From assembly GCA_965248735.1 (NCBI GenBank), contig OZ252146.1:2728001-2792000 (forward strand): DNA of 64,000 nt, written 5' to 3'. The first letter of the stretch is position 1. Each line of letters starts with the position of its first letter. Below the pieces are notes generated by a model, which worked only from the letters and a program-made list of their open reading frames with translations, was not told the origin of the DNA and ran no database searches. Source of the DNA: Aldehydirespirator sp965248735 (GTDB taxonomy: Bacteria > Actinomycetota > Acidimicrobiia > Acidimicrobiales > Aldehydirespiratoraceae). Position numbers and translations under genes: made by a program. This document shows, piece after piece, positions 18,269-28,205 of this stretch.

Positions 18269-19630
18269 GGCCAGGGCGGGGACGGCTTGGATCGACTCGG
18301 CCAGGGTCTCGTCGGACAGGTCGAAGTCGGCAATGGCCCCCGCGATGTAGTCCTCGTAGGCGCCCAGGTCGAGGTGGCCGTGGCCGCACATCGCGGTGAG
18401 GATCGTCTTGGACTCCCCCGACTCCTTGCAGGCCAGCGCCTCGCGGATGGCCGCCGCGAGGGCGTGGGTGGGCTCGGGCGCGGGCACGATCCCCTCGGTG
18501 CGGGCGAACTGGAGCGCCGCCGCGAAGCACTCCATCTGGCCGATGGCCACGGCCTCGGTCAGACCCAGCTCGTAGATGTGGGAGATGAGCGGCGACATGC
18601 CGTGGTAGCGCAGGCCGCCCGCGTGGATCGGCTCGGGGATGAACCCGTGTCCCAGGGTGTGCATCTTCAACAGCGGCGTGGTGCAGGCCGCGTCGCCGAA
18701 GTCGTAGCGGTACTCGCCTCTGGTCAGCGACGGGCAGGCGGCGGGCTCCACGCAGCGGATCACCGGCGACATGTTGCCGGCCAGCTTCTCGCGCAGGAAC
18801 GGCAGGGCCAGGCCGCCGAAGTTGGAGCCGCCGCCGGTGCAGCCCACCAGCATGTCGGGGGTCTCCCCCACCATGGCCAGCTGGCGCAGCGCCTCCTCCC
18901 CGATGATCGTCTGGTGCAGGATCACATGGTTGAGCACGCTGCCCAGGGAGTAGCGCACCGCGGGGTCCGCGGCTGCCACCGAGATCGCCTCTGAGATGGC
19001 GATGCCCAGCGAGCCGGGATGGTCGGGGTCCTCGGCCAGCAGGCTCCGGCCGTACTCGGTGACCTGCGACGGGCTGGGATGCACGGTTGCGCCCCAGAGC
19101 TCCATCATCGTCTTGCGGTACGGCTTCTGGCGGTAGGAGGCGGCCACCTGCCACACCTCGCACTCCATCTCGTATTGGGCGCAGGCGAAGGCCAACGCGC
19201 TGCCCCACTGGCCCGCACCGGTCTCGGTGGTGAGCTTCGTCACGCCCTCGACGTGGTTGTAGAACGCCTGCGGCACGGCGGTGTTGGGCTTGTGGGAGCC
19301 GGCCGGGCTGACACCCTCGTACTTGTAGAAGATCTTGGCCGGCGTGTCGAGGGCCTTCTCGAGGCGGCGGGCCCGGAACAGCGGGCTCGGCCGCCACAGG
19401 CGCAGCACGTCGATCACCCCTCCGGGGATGTCGATGAAGGAGTCGCCGGTCACCTCCTGCAGGATCAGTCCCATAGGGAACAGCGGGGCCAAGTCGTCGG
19501 GCCCGGCCGGCTCCAGGGTGCCGGGATGCAGCGGCGGCGGCGGCGGGGCGGGCAGGTCGGGGATCACGTTGTACCACTGGGTCGGCATCTCCGACTCCGG
19601 GAGGGTCACGCGGTAGTAGTTGTCGGCCAT
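18266..19630 (-). CDS. trpB: Tryptophan synthase beta-like PLP enzyme (TrpB2 type)
   Basis: 454 residues, longer than TrpB1 (~400) as expected for TrpB2. The PLP lysine lies in the motif PAGSHKPNTA (Lys114), the phosphate-binding loop is VGCTGGGSNFGG, and ETGAGQWGSALAF carries the catalytic glutamate of the ETGAGQ motif. TrpB2 proteins act as stand-alone indole salvage enzymes condensing indole with serine, although some have O-phosphoserine or other roles. ATG is preceded by AAGGAGG. No trpA is adjacent, which fits a stand-alone role. TrpD at the left end of the window is the only other trp gene. Confidence 0.9.
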   Translation of the reverse strand: MADNYYRVTLPESEMPTQWYNVIPDLPAPPPPPLHPGTLEPAGPDDLAPLFPMGLILQEVTGDSFIDIPGGVIDVLRLWRPSPLFRARRLEKALDTPAKIFYKYEGVSPAGSHKPNTAVPQAFYNHVEGVTKLTTETGAGQWGSALAFACAQYEMECEVWQVAASYRQKPYRKTMMELWGATVHPSPSQVTEYGRSLLAEDPDHPGSLGIAISEAISVAAADPAVRYSLGSVLNHVILHQTIIGEEALRQLAMVGETPDMLVGCTGGGSNFGGLALPFLREKLAGNMSPVIRCVEPAACPSLTRGEYRYDFGDAACTTPLLKMHTLGHGFIPEPIHAGGLRYHGMSPLISHIYELGLTEAVAIGQMECFAAALQFARTEGIVPAPEPTHALAAAIREALACKESGESKTILTAMCGHGHLDLGAYEDYIAGAIADFDLSDETLAESIQAVPALA

Positions 19631-19691
19631 CGTCGGCCTCCTTTTCTCGCGGTCTTGAGAGTGGACGCCGAGATTAGCGCCGGCCGAGCTA

Positions 19692-20462
19692 TCAGGTTTC
19701 GGTCTGCGGACGGAAGTCCGGCTCGCGACCCTCCGCGAAGGCGTCTCGGGCCTCGGCGGAGTCGCTCATCAGGTAGGCCTCGAAGGTGAAGCCCTGCTCC
19801 CAGCGGTACTTGTCCTCGAGGCTGCCGTCCTCGACTCCATTGAGGGACCGTTTGGCGATGCGGATCATCTGGGGCGACTTGGAGGCCATCCGGCCCGCGA
19901 TCTGGAGGGCCACGGGGCGCAGCTCGGCCCGTTGCACAACCCGCTCCACCGCTCCGAGCCGGTACGCCTCGGCCGCGTCGATGGTGTCGCCGGTGAAGTA
20001 CATGTAGCGCACCTTCTGCACGCTGAACATGCGCTGCAGGTGGGCTCCCATGCCCATGCCGCCCCGGTCGATCTCGGGTACACCGAAGTAGGCGTCGTCG
20101 GCGGCCACCACCACATCGGCCGAGCCCGCGATGCCGATGCCGCCTCCCAGCACGTAGCCGTGCACCGCCGCGATGACCGGCTTCGGGCTGAGGTGGATGG
20201 CCGCGAAAGTGTCGTAATTGGCTTGATTGGCACCGACGATGAGGCTCGGATCGGCAGCCATCTCCTTGATGTCGAGCCCGGCGAAGAAGCCCTTGCCCAC
20301 CGCCGCGATGATGATCACCCTCACGTCGTCGCGCCGCCCGAGCGCCTCGACCTCCGCGGCCAGGGCGAACTGGGCGTCGACGCCGAACGCGTTCACCGGA
20401 GGGTTGCAGAGCTCCAACTCGGCGATGCCGTCGATCACTTCGACCCGGTACGGCTCAGACAC
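19692..20462 (-). CDS. Enoyl-CoA hydratase/isomerase family protein
   Basis: 256-residue crotonase-fold protein. The oxyanion-hole segments are FFAGLDIKEM and VLGGGIGIAG, followed by FGVPEIDRGGMGMGAHLQRM. The glutamate corresponding to Glu164 of rat hydratase is kept (Glu130 in VPEI), but the Glu144 position is Gly110, so ordinary two-glutamate hydration chemistry is doubtful; isomerase, hydrolase or lyase activity is possible. GTG start with GAGGTGACC upstream. Fits lipid or aromatic acid catabolism with the acyl-CoA genes elsewhere in the window. Confidence 0.88.
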   Translation of the reverse strand: MSEPYRVEVIDGIAELELCNPPVNAFGVDAQFALAAEVEALGRRDDVRVIIIAAVGKGFFAGLDIKEMAADPSLIVGANQANYDTFAAIHLSPKPVIAAVHGYVLGGGIGIAGSADVVVAADDAYFGVPEIDRGGMGMGAHLQRMFSVQKVRYMYFTGDTIDAAEAYRLGAVERVVQRAELRPVALQIAGRMASKSPQMIRIAKRSLNGVEDGSLEDKYRWEQGFTFEAYLMSDSAEARDAFAEGREPDFRPQTET

Positions 20463-20512
20463 GGTCGGTCACCTCGGTTCGATGGGGCCTGTTCACGGTG
20501 GGTTGCTATACG

Positions 20513-20591
20513 GTTACGTATGGGGAGGTCATCGAGGGTGTTCTAGCGGCGGTTTGGGGCGATTCCCCAATCCGCGAGGCGCGATTCTCCA
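20513..20591 (+). repeat. Direct repeat R, left copy
   Basis: About 79 bp, sharing the block GGGGAGGTCATCGAGGGTGT and flanking bases with the copy at 22928-23007. The two copies bracket the Fic gene and a transposase relic. A small hairpin TTGGGG/CCCCAA lies inside. The rest of 20463-20872 contains no gene I can support. Confidence 0.85.
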
Positions 20592-20872
20592 GAACGCTAA
20601 CGGCTGCTTTGGTCAGCGGTTCCCGGCGGGTCGGTGATGATTCGCCCAAGAGGCACCGCCCGCGTTGTCGCTACAGCTTTGCTATGGCTGGGCGAGGTCG
20701 AGTGCAAGCCCGCGAGTGGACGGGTGCGAGAGAGGGCTCGGTGGCCGTCAAGGCGCGCGCCGACCGGGGCTGCCGCCTGTGGGCTCGCCTCACATCGCCG
20801 ACGCGCAGCACGATCTGGTGTCCATCGCCCCGCTCGAGCTCAATTGCCCAACTTCTAATCAACGGCGTGTGG

Positions 20873-22246
20873 TTAGTGGTATCTGTGCTGGCCGCGGTGT
20901 CCTTTGGGGAGCACGCAATCCTTCTTGGTTCGCGGGCCGCGCTGGCCGCATTCGACGCGTCTATGCGACAGCGGTGGCGGTGACGGCTCCTGAGCCGAGC
21001 CGGTCGCTGTCAGCAAGCTGAACGTCGCCCCCTGCGCCGGCGGCGGTCCCCTGTCGGGCGCCATGCCGCGCACTGGGTCGACCAGCTCAGGAACGGTGTA
21101 TCTCTTGTTGCGCCGCCCGCCGCTAGGGCGCAGGATCTGTGCTCGGGTCAGCGCCCCGATCGCCGAGCGTGCCGCCTTGGCGGTGATCCCCAAGCGCTCA
21201 GCGACCAACTCGGCATCTAGTACCGGCATCGACGGCAGTGCCTCCAACAGTTTCGAGGCGGCGCTGTTTGAGCGGAACGAGGTGCTGGCCCGCCATCTGG
21301 TGGCCATCGCCTCGACGGTCCGCACAACCGATGCTGCTTGCCGCTGGGCGTCTTCGCACGCACGGCAGAACACAGTCAGCCATTGTTGGAGGCCCGCGCT
21401 GCGAGTCGTCGAGTCGTCGGCGTCGCACACGACATGGGTCGCGTTGAGCGCCGCGTAGTAGCCCCTGAGGTCGTTGTCCAAAGCTGTGCTGAGCGGCACG
21501 GCTCCGCGGGCTGATCCGCGGGCGTTGAGCACGGTGTGGATGAGAGCGCGTCCTGTTCTGCCGTTGCCGTCGTTGAATGGGTGGATGGTCTCGAACTGGG
21601 CGTGGGCTATCGCCGCCTGCAACGCAGCGGGGTGGGCGTCGGAGTTCAGATAGTCCACCAGGTCGTCCAGCAGGGCGGGCACCGCCTCAGGGGGCGGAGC
21701 CACGAACGTGGCCTCGTCGACGAGGCAGTCGCGGGGTCCTATCCATATCGGCCCGTCGCGTGCCACGCCCCCGATGATCCGGTCCCGTGTCCCCTGGAAG
21801 AGACATCTGTGGATGTCGCAGATGTCCTCGGGCGTGCAGGCGTCGTCGGCGCGCATGCGCTGCCCCAACGCCACCGCCGCCGCGACTTGTTTCGCGGCGC
21901 CCAGCGTGAGGGCGTCGTTCTCGTCTGACACGGGCCGGCCGACCTGGTCCATGTAGCGCGCCCAGGCGAGGCCCTCCTCTGTGGCGGCGACGCCTTCGAT
22001 GATGCTTGAGCGGATGCTTTCGTCGCGGGCGATCATCCAATCGGCGATAGCTGTGCCCAGAGGCGTTCCTGGCAGGGACGAGATCGTGGCGAGCGCCCGG
22101 TCGGCGGCGGCGAAGGCGTTCACCGTGTCGGTGTCGAGGCTGAGGCGCAACGAGCGCAAGGGATGCGGGACATAGGCTCGGTAGGTCCTGCGCCCGTAGC
22201 CTGTCGGGATGGCCATCCAGCCTTCGGCGTCGACGTAGCTGCCCAC
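20873..22246 (-). CDS. Fic-domain protein (probable AMPylator/UMPylator) with winged-helix tail
   Basis: 457 residues. The Fic catalytic motif is complete, HPFNDGNGRTGR at residues 222-233, and an N-terminal autoinhibitory motif SSIIEG (80-85) matches the (S/T)xxxE(G/N) consensus of class II Fic proteins. Residues ~330-385 look like a winged helix (LVAERLGITAKAARSAIGAL). The last 25 residues contain two cysteines and histidines (CGQRGP...CVLPKGHRGQHRYH), possibly a small metal site. Class II Fic proteins transfer AMP or UMP to protein hydroxyls and often sit in toxin or defence contexts. It is flanked by direct repeats R, suggesting acquisition as a cassette. Confidence 0.9.
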   Translation of the reverse strand: MGSYVDAEGWMAIPTGYGRRTYRAYVPHPLRSLRLSLDTDTVNAFAAADRALATISSLPGTPLGTAIADWMIARDESIRSSIIEGVAATEEGLAWARYMDQVGRPVSDENDALTLGAAKQVAAAVALGQRMRADDACTPEDICDIHRCLFQGTRDRIIGGVARDGPIWIGPRDCLVDEATFVAPPPEAVPALLDDLVDYLNSDAHPAALQAAIAHAQFETIHPFNDGNGRTGRALIHTVLNARGSARGAVPLSTALDNDLRGYYAALNATHVVCDADDSTTRSAGLQQWLTVFCRACEDAQRQAASVVRTVEAMATRWRASTSFRSNSAASKLLEALPSMPVLDAELVAERLGITAKAARSAIGALTRAQILRPSGGRRNKRYTVPELVDPVRGMAPDRGPPPAQGATFSLLTATGSAQEPSPPPLSHRRVECGQRGPRTKKDCVLPKGHRGQHRYH

Positions 22247-22252
22247 ACACGA

Positions 22253-22380
22253 AGCATAACAGGGCGTATGGGCTATTCAATCGACCCTAGGTGCCCACTT
22301 GTTCTGCTTGTGGGACGTATGGACTACTGGCGCTGGCGTTTGAGCCTTCTTGTACTGCTAGTGGGGCCTTATGGGCTATT
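22253..22380. repeat. Imperfect ~52-bp repeats upstream of the Fic gene
   Basis: Segments at 22298-22328 and 22349-22380 share CTTGT(T/A)CTGCT(T/A)GTGGG and end TATGG(A/G)CTA(C/T)T; a third partial copy lies at 22253-22277. Located directly 5' of the Fic start, they could be operator copies, for example for the protein's own winged helix. Function is inferred. Confidence 0.5.
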
Positions 22381-22534
22381 CGAGTCGCAGGCCGCGACCC
22401 CGAGCCAGGTATTCACCACCCACCACATCGACACCGACCACGAAGCCGCCCAGGAGGCCGCTGTGAGAGCCGTCGGCGAGCAGCTTGCCGACGTACGCGA
22501 GGCTAGGAGGTGTCGGCCGTCGGTTCTTGCTCTC

Positions 22535-22916
22535 GACGACGGGCGCCGCCGGTTCGTCTGCCCGTTCCATGCAGGCAAGTTGTGGTGCAACGAGGTGGAG
22601 CCCTCGCCAAAGCTCCGCGACGGCGCCGAGTTTGTGGACCTGCCCGCGGGCACCACCAAGTGCTGCAACGGAACATTCACAGCGTCGCTCAGCGATCTCG
22701 TCAGAATCGGGCTACCGAGAACCCGCGTACTTCTCACCCGAACACGCCACCGTGCACTCAAGTCGCATCCCTGTCGAGGGCCGCTTCGGGATCGACGAGG
22801 AAAGGGGAGCGTACGAGCCGCGCTCGTGCCGGGCGCCCCTGCTTGAGCCTCACGCCATCGCGTCACTGATATTCGACGCGATCGGCAACCTCCAACTCAC
22901 GATGAACGCATGGTGA
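22535..22916 (+). pseudogene. C-terminal relic of the zinc-motif transposase
   Basis: DDGRRRFVCPFHAGKLWC through TKCCNGTFTASLSDLVRIG in one frame, then after a frameshift near 22715 RIPVEGRFGIDEERGAYEPR to DAIGNLQLTMN in another. Both parts align with the C-terminal third of the transposase at 38.7-40.6 kb. The N-terminal two thirds are missing. The 3' end lies 11 bp before repeat R. Confidence 0.88.
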
Positions 22917-22927
22917 GTTGTCACACA

Positions 22928-23007
22928 GTTAGGTTTGGGGAGGTCATCGAGGGTGTTCTAGCGCCGATTTCGGGACATTCCCCAAATCGCGAGACCCGAT
23001 TCCCCAA
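22928..23007 (+). repeat. Direct repeat R, right copy
   Basis: Same orientation as the copy at 20513-20591, about 75-80 percent identical by eye. The pair encloses 2.3 kb containing the Fic gene and the transposase relic. Confidence 0.85.
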
Positions 23008-23167
23008 ATTCGAGGGAGCCGTCGTCGGCGACAAGGCGAATTCGGGCGCTGACCTAGGGTTTCGTTCCGTTCGGGCGATGATCGGTCCTGCCCGCCGTCC
23101 CGTTGCTCTCGCTGCCTCGTGCCGGCCGAGGGTGGCTATGTGTGGGTGCCGGTCAACTGGCCGCTGG

Positions 23168-26100
23168 TCAGTCGATTGAGTCCGGGTCGTCTTGCCAGCT
23201 GCGTGCTTCCTGTCGGTGAGCCTCTGCGATTTCGCGGAGGAGCTGTGCGGTGCGCGGCCAGCGTGCGACGATCGTGGTTGCGCTTCGTCTATCCAGGCCT
23301 TCATTCGGTCGTAGTCGATGGCCCCGGAACTGTCGCTGCCGGGTGGGCGCTGCCAACTGGTGAGAACGTAGTAGGCGGTCATCTGGGGGATGCGCGGCTG
23401 TGCAGGCGGGTCCGGTGTCACGTCATCATGCGCGGTGATGTCTTGTGTGCGCGTGTTGGCGCGGGGGTAGGCGAGGCTCAGGACTTCGACGAAGCTGCGC
23501 GGGTCCAGCGACATCCGGTCGTGGATGAACGGTGCCGGTTCGCCGTGTCTCCGGAGTTGCGCATAGACCATCTCAAGTTGTGTCAGCCTCTGTAGTAGCG
23601 GTTCGTCGAGGTTGTCCTCTGTGAGGGGGAAGTGCTGCGCCAGGGAGTCCAAGGGCTGGGTGATGTGCCAGGCCTCGACGACTGAAGCGGACTGAGCCAC
23701 ACCGGTTCGCGCGAGTGCTTCGAGCGCGTTTGCTGCCAGCTCCGCTCGGCGGGGTTGTAGGTCGGGCGCCTCGTGTTGGGAGGTGAGCAAATCGACGACG
23801 TCAGCGGCGCGGTCGACACTTAGGAGTCGTTGTGCGATTTCTTCGAGATGGTCGGCGGCGTTGTCGAGCCGGTGCCACTGCATCAACCTCCAGTACGCGG
23901 TCAACGCTGCGGGTCCGAGCGCTTCGGCTTCTTGCCAGGCCCGGGGGCCGTCGTTTGTGAGTTCAAGCAGACGCGCTTGTTGCGCGGCGGTAGCGTCTTC
24001 GCGGTGAAGCAGTTCGCTCAGCCATGCCCAGCCGTCATCACCACCTTGGTGTGTTCGGCGAAGTCGTGCAGAGAAGTAGCCGCTGGCGATCGCAGCCTGA
24101 CGCCGCTGTTCAGGTGAGTTCGCTGGGTCGCCGATTGGCAGGTTGAGCGCCTCGATCATTCGGGGCTCGACGCCGCCCTCCAGCAGGGGTTGGTCGCTGT
24201 ATGCGCCCTCGCTGGGTCCAGACTCCAACTCTTCTAGCGCTACGCCGATGACGGCCACCGGCGCGACCCTGCCGTCGGCCTCGGCGCGTGCGGCGAGGCG
24301 ATCCAGACCGCTGAGGCCCTCCGCCCGCGCGACTTCGCCGACAGCGGTCGCACGCCGCGTGCGCAGCGTCTGTTCGTGGGCGGCTGTGTCGTCTCGGCGC
24401 GCGATCCCGTCGCCGAGATCAGGGTGGAACTCGGCAAACAGCCACAGGTTCGTTTCCACGGGGTCCGCCGGGATGGCTCGGTCGCCGGCGATCTGGTGAG
24501 CCAGGCGATCGAGGCGGTCTGTCTCATCGGCTGGTAGCGCCCAGTCGGTATCGGGGTAGCTGCTGTGGAAACGGACCAGGCCGTGGAGTCGCTGACCCGC
24601 CGCGGAGAGTTCGTCGAGTTCGAACATCGAGAGTGCTTCCTCGAACAGAGCCCACAGACGGTCGCGGGCTGGAGGCGGCAGCGAGGTCGCCGTCGTGACC
24701 CCAGCGGATGCCTCCATCAGGTCGAGCATCGCGGCGGCGTCCCCGCGCTCGCGGACGCGGTGCTCGGTGACGCTCACCAGCAGTTCCACGACCTCTCCGA
24801 GGTAGTCAGAGACGACTTCGCCGGCGACTCGTTCCGGCGGCAGTTGGTACTCGCGGATCTGTGGCGGTGTGCTGGGCATGATCATTGACCTGCCGCGAGG
24901 TATCAGCGTTGCGAGGAGCTGTGCCATCTTGCGGACAGAGCCGCTGTCCGCGCCGGGGCTTCGAAGCCGGTCGTGTAGCCCGCGCAGGACCTCTAGGCGA
25001 TCGTGATGGTCGATGCCGGTCTGGGGAGCCCAATACGAGAAGATCGCCGCGAACGTGGCCGCAGGACGGTGCGCGAGCCTTCCATCCGGGTCCAGTATCG
25101 CGAGACGCAACAGGATGTCTGCGACGTACGGAAGGCAGCTCGGCAGCCATGCCAGTGCCTCCAGAGCGAACAGCAGGTTTGCGTGCGGTGACGACGTCCC
25201 TGCGACGCTCAAGTCATCGCGGGAGTCGGTGAACCACAGCCGGGCGGCCTCAGGGTGAGGTTGCAGCGTCTGGTCAACGGCTGCCACGAACTCGTGTGGC
25301 GCTGCCTCGGCAAGCAGCGGCATCACTTCTCCCAACTCTGCCAAACGACGCACTCTCGCGGCGACCGAGGTGCCGGTGTCATTGTCCGGTTCGAGCAGTT
25401 GTTGCACGCAGCTTCTGGCGAGGTCAGCTGCATCGCGGCCGCCACTCAGCGAGACACCGCTGCCGTGAACGCACAGCAGCACGAGTGTGCGCGCCACCCC
25501 TCGCCGCAGTGCTCTCGAGTACCTGCGTCGCACCCCGCGCAGTTGCGCCTCGAAGTGGTCGCCACCACTGAGGTCATCGAGGGGGTCCCTCTCCTCCAGA
25601 ACCTCTTTAGCGACCCCAATGAACCGATGCAGGACGTCTGCGTTCAACAGTTGTTCGGCGAGCAGCAGCCACGCTTCATTGGGGTTGACCAGCTGCCAGG
25701 TTGACTCGGACCGAGACAGCATGGGATCCGAACCTGTCAAGGCATCGAACTCCAACTCCAGGGTCTCGTAGCCGATGTCTCCGCTGGCCAGCAGGACCAG
25801 CGCGTCGCGGTCGCCTGATGCGACCGAGTGCTCGGGGGGTCCTGGCGTCCATTGGCCTGCGAGTAATGCCGCCGTCTTGGCCTGCCTGGCCGCCGGATGG
25901 GCCGCGGAGTGAGCGTGCGCCCAATGCGGCGTCTGCTCCGTTGGCTGCACCGAGAGCGCTCGTCTCAGCGCGGTGGCGTTGCGCCGCCCGACGGCACCCA
26001 AGTCCTGCGCTCGATGGAAGTCGAAGCCCCGAGCACGCGCTGACTCGTTGTTGAGAGCCTCGGCCACGGAGCCGGCGTCGAGGCGCGGCACGACAACGCA

Positions 26101-27028
26101 ATCGCGGGTGCCGTCGCGCGCTCGCCGGGCAACAACTGCTCCTCCGTGTGCCTGAACCGGAATCACTACCGTGTGCCTGCTCGGCCCAACGGCAGAGCCG
26201 AGCTCGGGATCGGCAACGACCAACACCATCTCAGGGCCTTCTTCCGCCAGCAGTCGCTGCAAGGCGTGCCGGCCGCTGACAAACACCATCCGGTCCAAGA
26301 GGTTCTGATCGCTGCCCAGGTCGTCGGAGGCTTCGCCAACAGCAGCGATGAACTCCAACGCCTCTTCAACAGCAGCAGCCTCGACCACAACGGAGCCACC
26401 GTCGTCGGCTATTCGCCCCCGAAGTTCCGCCGCGGCGTGGCTGCGTCCCGCCAGAGCAACACGACGGTCGAACAGACCGCCGGTGCCGCGCTGGCGCTTG
26501 TCCCACCACCGCGATCCGAGTTCTAGTTCCTCTGGGTGCAGGTTGAGCCGACCAGCGAGCCACAGTTCGGTTCTGGGGGCGTCGGCAAGCCAGGACATGA
26601 CATTGTCCAACCCGAGCGCCCGCACGTCGCGCCAGCGGCCCTCCGCGGGTGCGCTGCTCGGCCCATTCGCCTTGCTTGCGCCAGGCTCGTAGCGACACCG
26701 CTACATAGGCCGTGTCCAGCATCGACCAACCCGGTGGCGCCGAGTCCCGATTGTTGTAGTCGTTGTCTGCTTTGGACCCAACGCTTTGTTCGGTCGACAC
26801 TTCCCACACAGAACAGCCGCGCGGCACCCGACTTGACCCAGCTTCTGCCTGCACCGTGCCGTCGAACCCGCCGAGATCGACGCCCTCGTCGATAGCGAAC
26901 TCGGCCTCCACAGCGCCCTCGGTTGTCTCTCGGACCAGCCGCCACACCAACGCTGGCAGCCCATACCGCGCGTCCAACTGGTCGGCCCAGTTCCGAACAT
27001 GGTGACGCTGCACGACTCCGACGCTCAC
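23168..27028 (-). pseudogene. Large defence-type protein, frameshifted (restriction-like N-terminal domain)
   Basis: Reading from GTG at 27028, the N terminus (WADQLDARYGLPALVWRLV, FDGTVQAEAG, VPRGCSVWEVST, KADNDYNNR) resembles the N-terminal nuclease-like domain of very large actinobacterial proteins found in defence islands. A one-base shift near 26650 moves the frame to the 1234-residue stretch starting RDVRALGLDNVMSWLADAP, which continues the same family (helical repeats, no Walker A that I can see). A second shift or deletion near 23270 precedes the family-like C terminus WPRTAQLLREIAEAHRQEA, ending at 23168. Without the shifts the product would be about 1280 residues. Either two disruptions or assembly errors; I favour decay. 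Function is inferred from resemblance only. Confidence 0.65.
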
Positions 27029-27245
27029 AACCCCCGACGTTAGAGGCTGCCACGACCAAGAGGTACCAGGGCGCGGTTGCTTGCCTCAACGGTGTGGTCT
27101 GGACTTCTCGACGTGCACCCCGGGTCGGGCCGGGACTCCAGGATCGGCGCGATCAGCTGGGGTGTCGGATCTAGCTCGTATCAGGTCGCCTCAGCACGAA
27201 GCACGGCCAAGGCGCTGTTCTGGAGTGCATGTACGGTGTCGGGCC

Positions 27246-27968
27246 GTGCATTGGCGGTTCCGGGTGCTCAAGGATGCCTACCCCACCGGGGAGACTCTCA
27301 CCGCGGAGGCCGTATGGGACTGGTGCTTGCGGGTGCATTTGGCGGTCTGCACGCTCGCGGGCGGCAGCGAGCCCTGCGAGAACATGGAGTACGTGAGGCA
27401 TCAAATGGCGTTCAGCGTGGATATACAACCGAAACGCCGTCTGCGCGAACGCGAGCTGTTCGGTGAGCTGCGAGCAATCACGCGGGTCTCTCTCAACGGG
27501 GCGGCGTTTCTGGAAAAGGAGGACGAAACCGACGTGCGGGTAGTCGATCTTCACCCATGGGTCGCTGAGCCCGCGGAGAGGCTGTTCGACGACGGCCACT
27601 ACCGGCAGGCGATAATGGCCGCGGCACAGAACCTGGAGATCCGCTGGAGAGAGCTCCTCGATGTGCGCGAGGGCACGCTCGCGGAGCTGGCGAACGAGTC
27701 GTTCTCCGAGCAGCCTCCCAAGCCGGGCAGCCCGCGGCTGCGGTATCCGGCGTTCGGCTCTGACCCGAAGTCAGGCGCATGGAAGAACGCGCATCTGGGC
27801 GTCATGGACTATGCCAGAGGCTGCGCTAGACGAATTCGCAACCTGGGGTTGCACCACCCCGAAGCCCGCGAACCCGAACCGGGCGACGCGGTTGAGACGC
27901 TTAGCGCTATGAGTCTCTTGGCCCGCTGGGTTACCGACGCTGAGGTGCAGACCGTCGGCCCGAAGTGA
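27246..27968 (+). CDS. Ymh-family (TIGR02391-like) protein
   Basis: About 240 residues. The C-terminal half has the family pattern LHPWVAEPAERLFDDGHYRQA, then PRLRYPAF, a small insert, and DYARGCARRIRNLGLHHPE. This family of unknown function is common in prophages and defence islands. The N-terminal part (TAEAVWDWCLRVHLAV) is not recognised. Several GTG codons (27225, 27246) could start it; I chose 27246 as nearest to the conserved-looking part. It lies opposite the decayed defence gene with a divergent spacer. Confidence 0.65.
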   Translation: MHWRFRVLKDAYPTGETLTAEAVWDWCLRVHLAVCTLAGGSEPCENMEYVRHQMAFSVDIQPKRRLRERELFGELRAITRVSLNGAAFLEKEDETDVRVVDLHPWVAEPAERLFDDGHYRQAIMAAAQNLEIRWRELLDVREGTLAELANESFSEQPPKPGSPRLRYPAFGSDPKSGAWKNAHLGVMDYARGCARRIRNLGLHHPEAREPEPGDAVETLSAMSLLARWVTDAEVQTVGPK

Positions 27969-28079
27969 CGGAACACCACACCGAAGACGGTCCCGCACTG
28001 CCTCGTGTGATCTGCTGCGGATTCTTGGAGGCACAACGGTGTGGGTAGCCGTGTCGTACCGGGTGGCTAGCTTCGGCTC

Positions 28080-28205
28080 GTGACCACGATCAGGCGCATA
28101 ATGCTCGGCTACCGGCGCGAGCCCACGCTGGGGCCGGGCCATCTCTTGCGAGTGACGCTTGGCCACGATATCCGGCTCGTCGCAATCGATCGGACGCGTC
28201 TGTGA
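28080..28205 (+). CDS. Small 41-residue protein, coupled to next gene
   Basis: GTG-started frame reading TTIRRIMLGYRREPTLGPGH and ending in a GTGA overlap with the following frame at 28202. The four-base overlap is the main reason for calling it. No family is recognised. It may be a fragment. Confidence 0.35.
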   Translation: MTTIRRIMLGYRREPTLGPGHLLRVTLGHDIRLVAIDRTRL

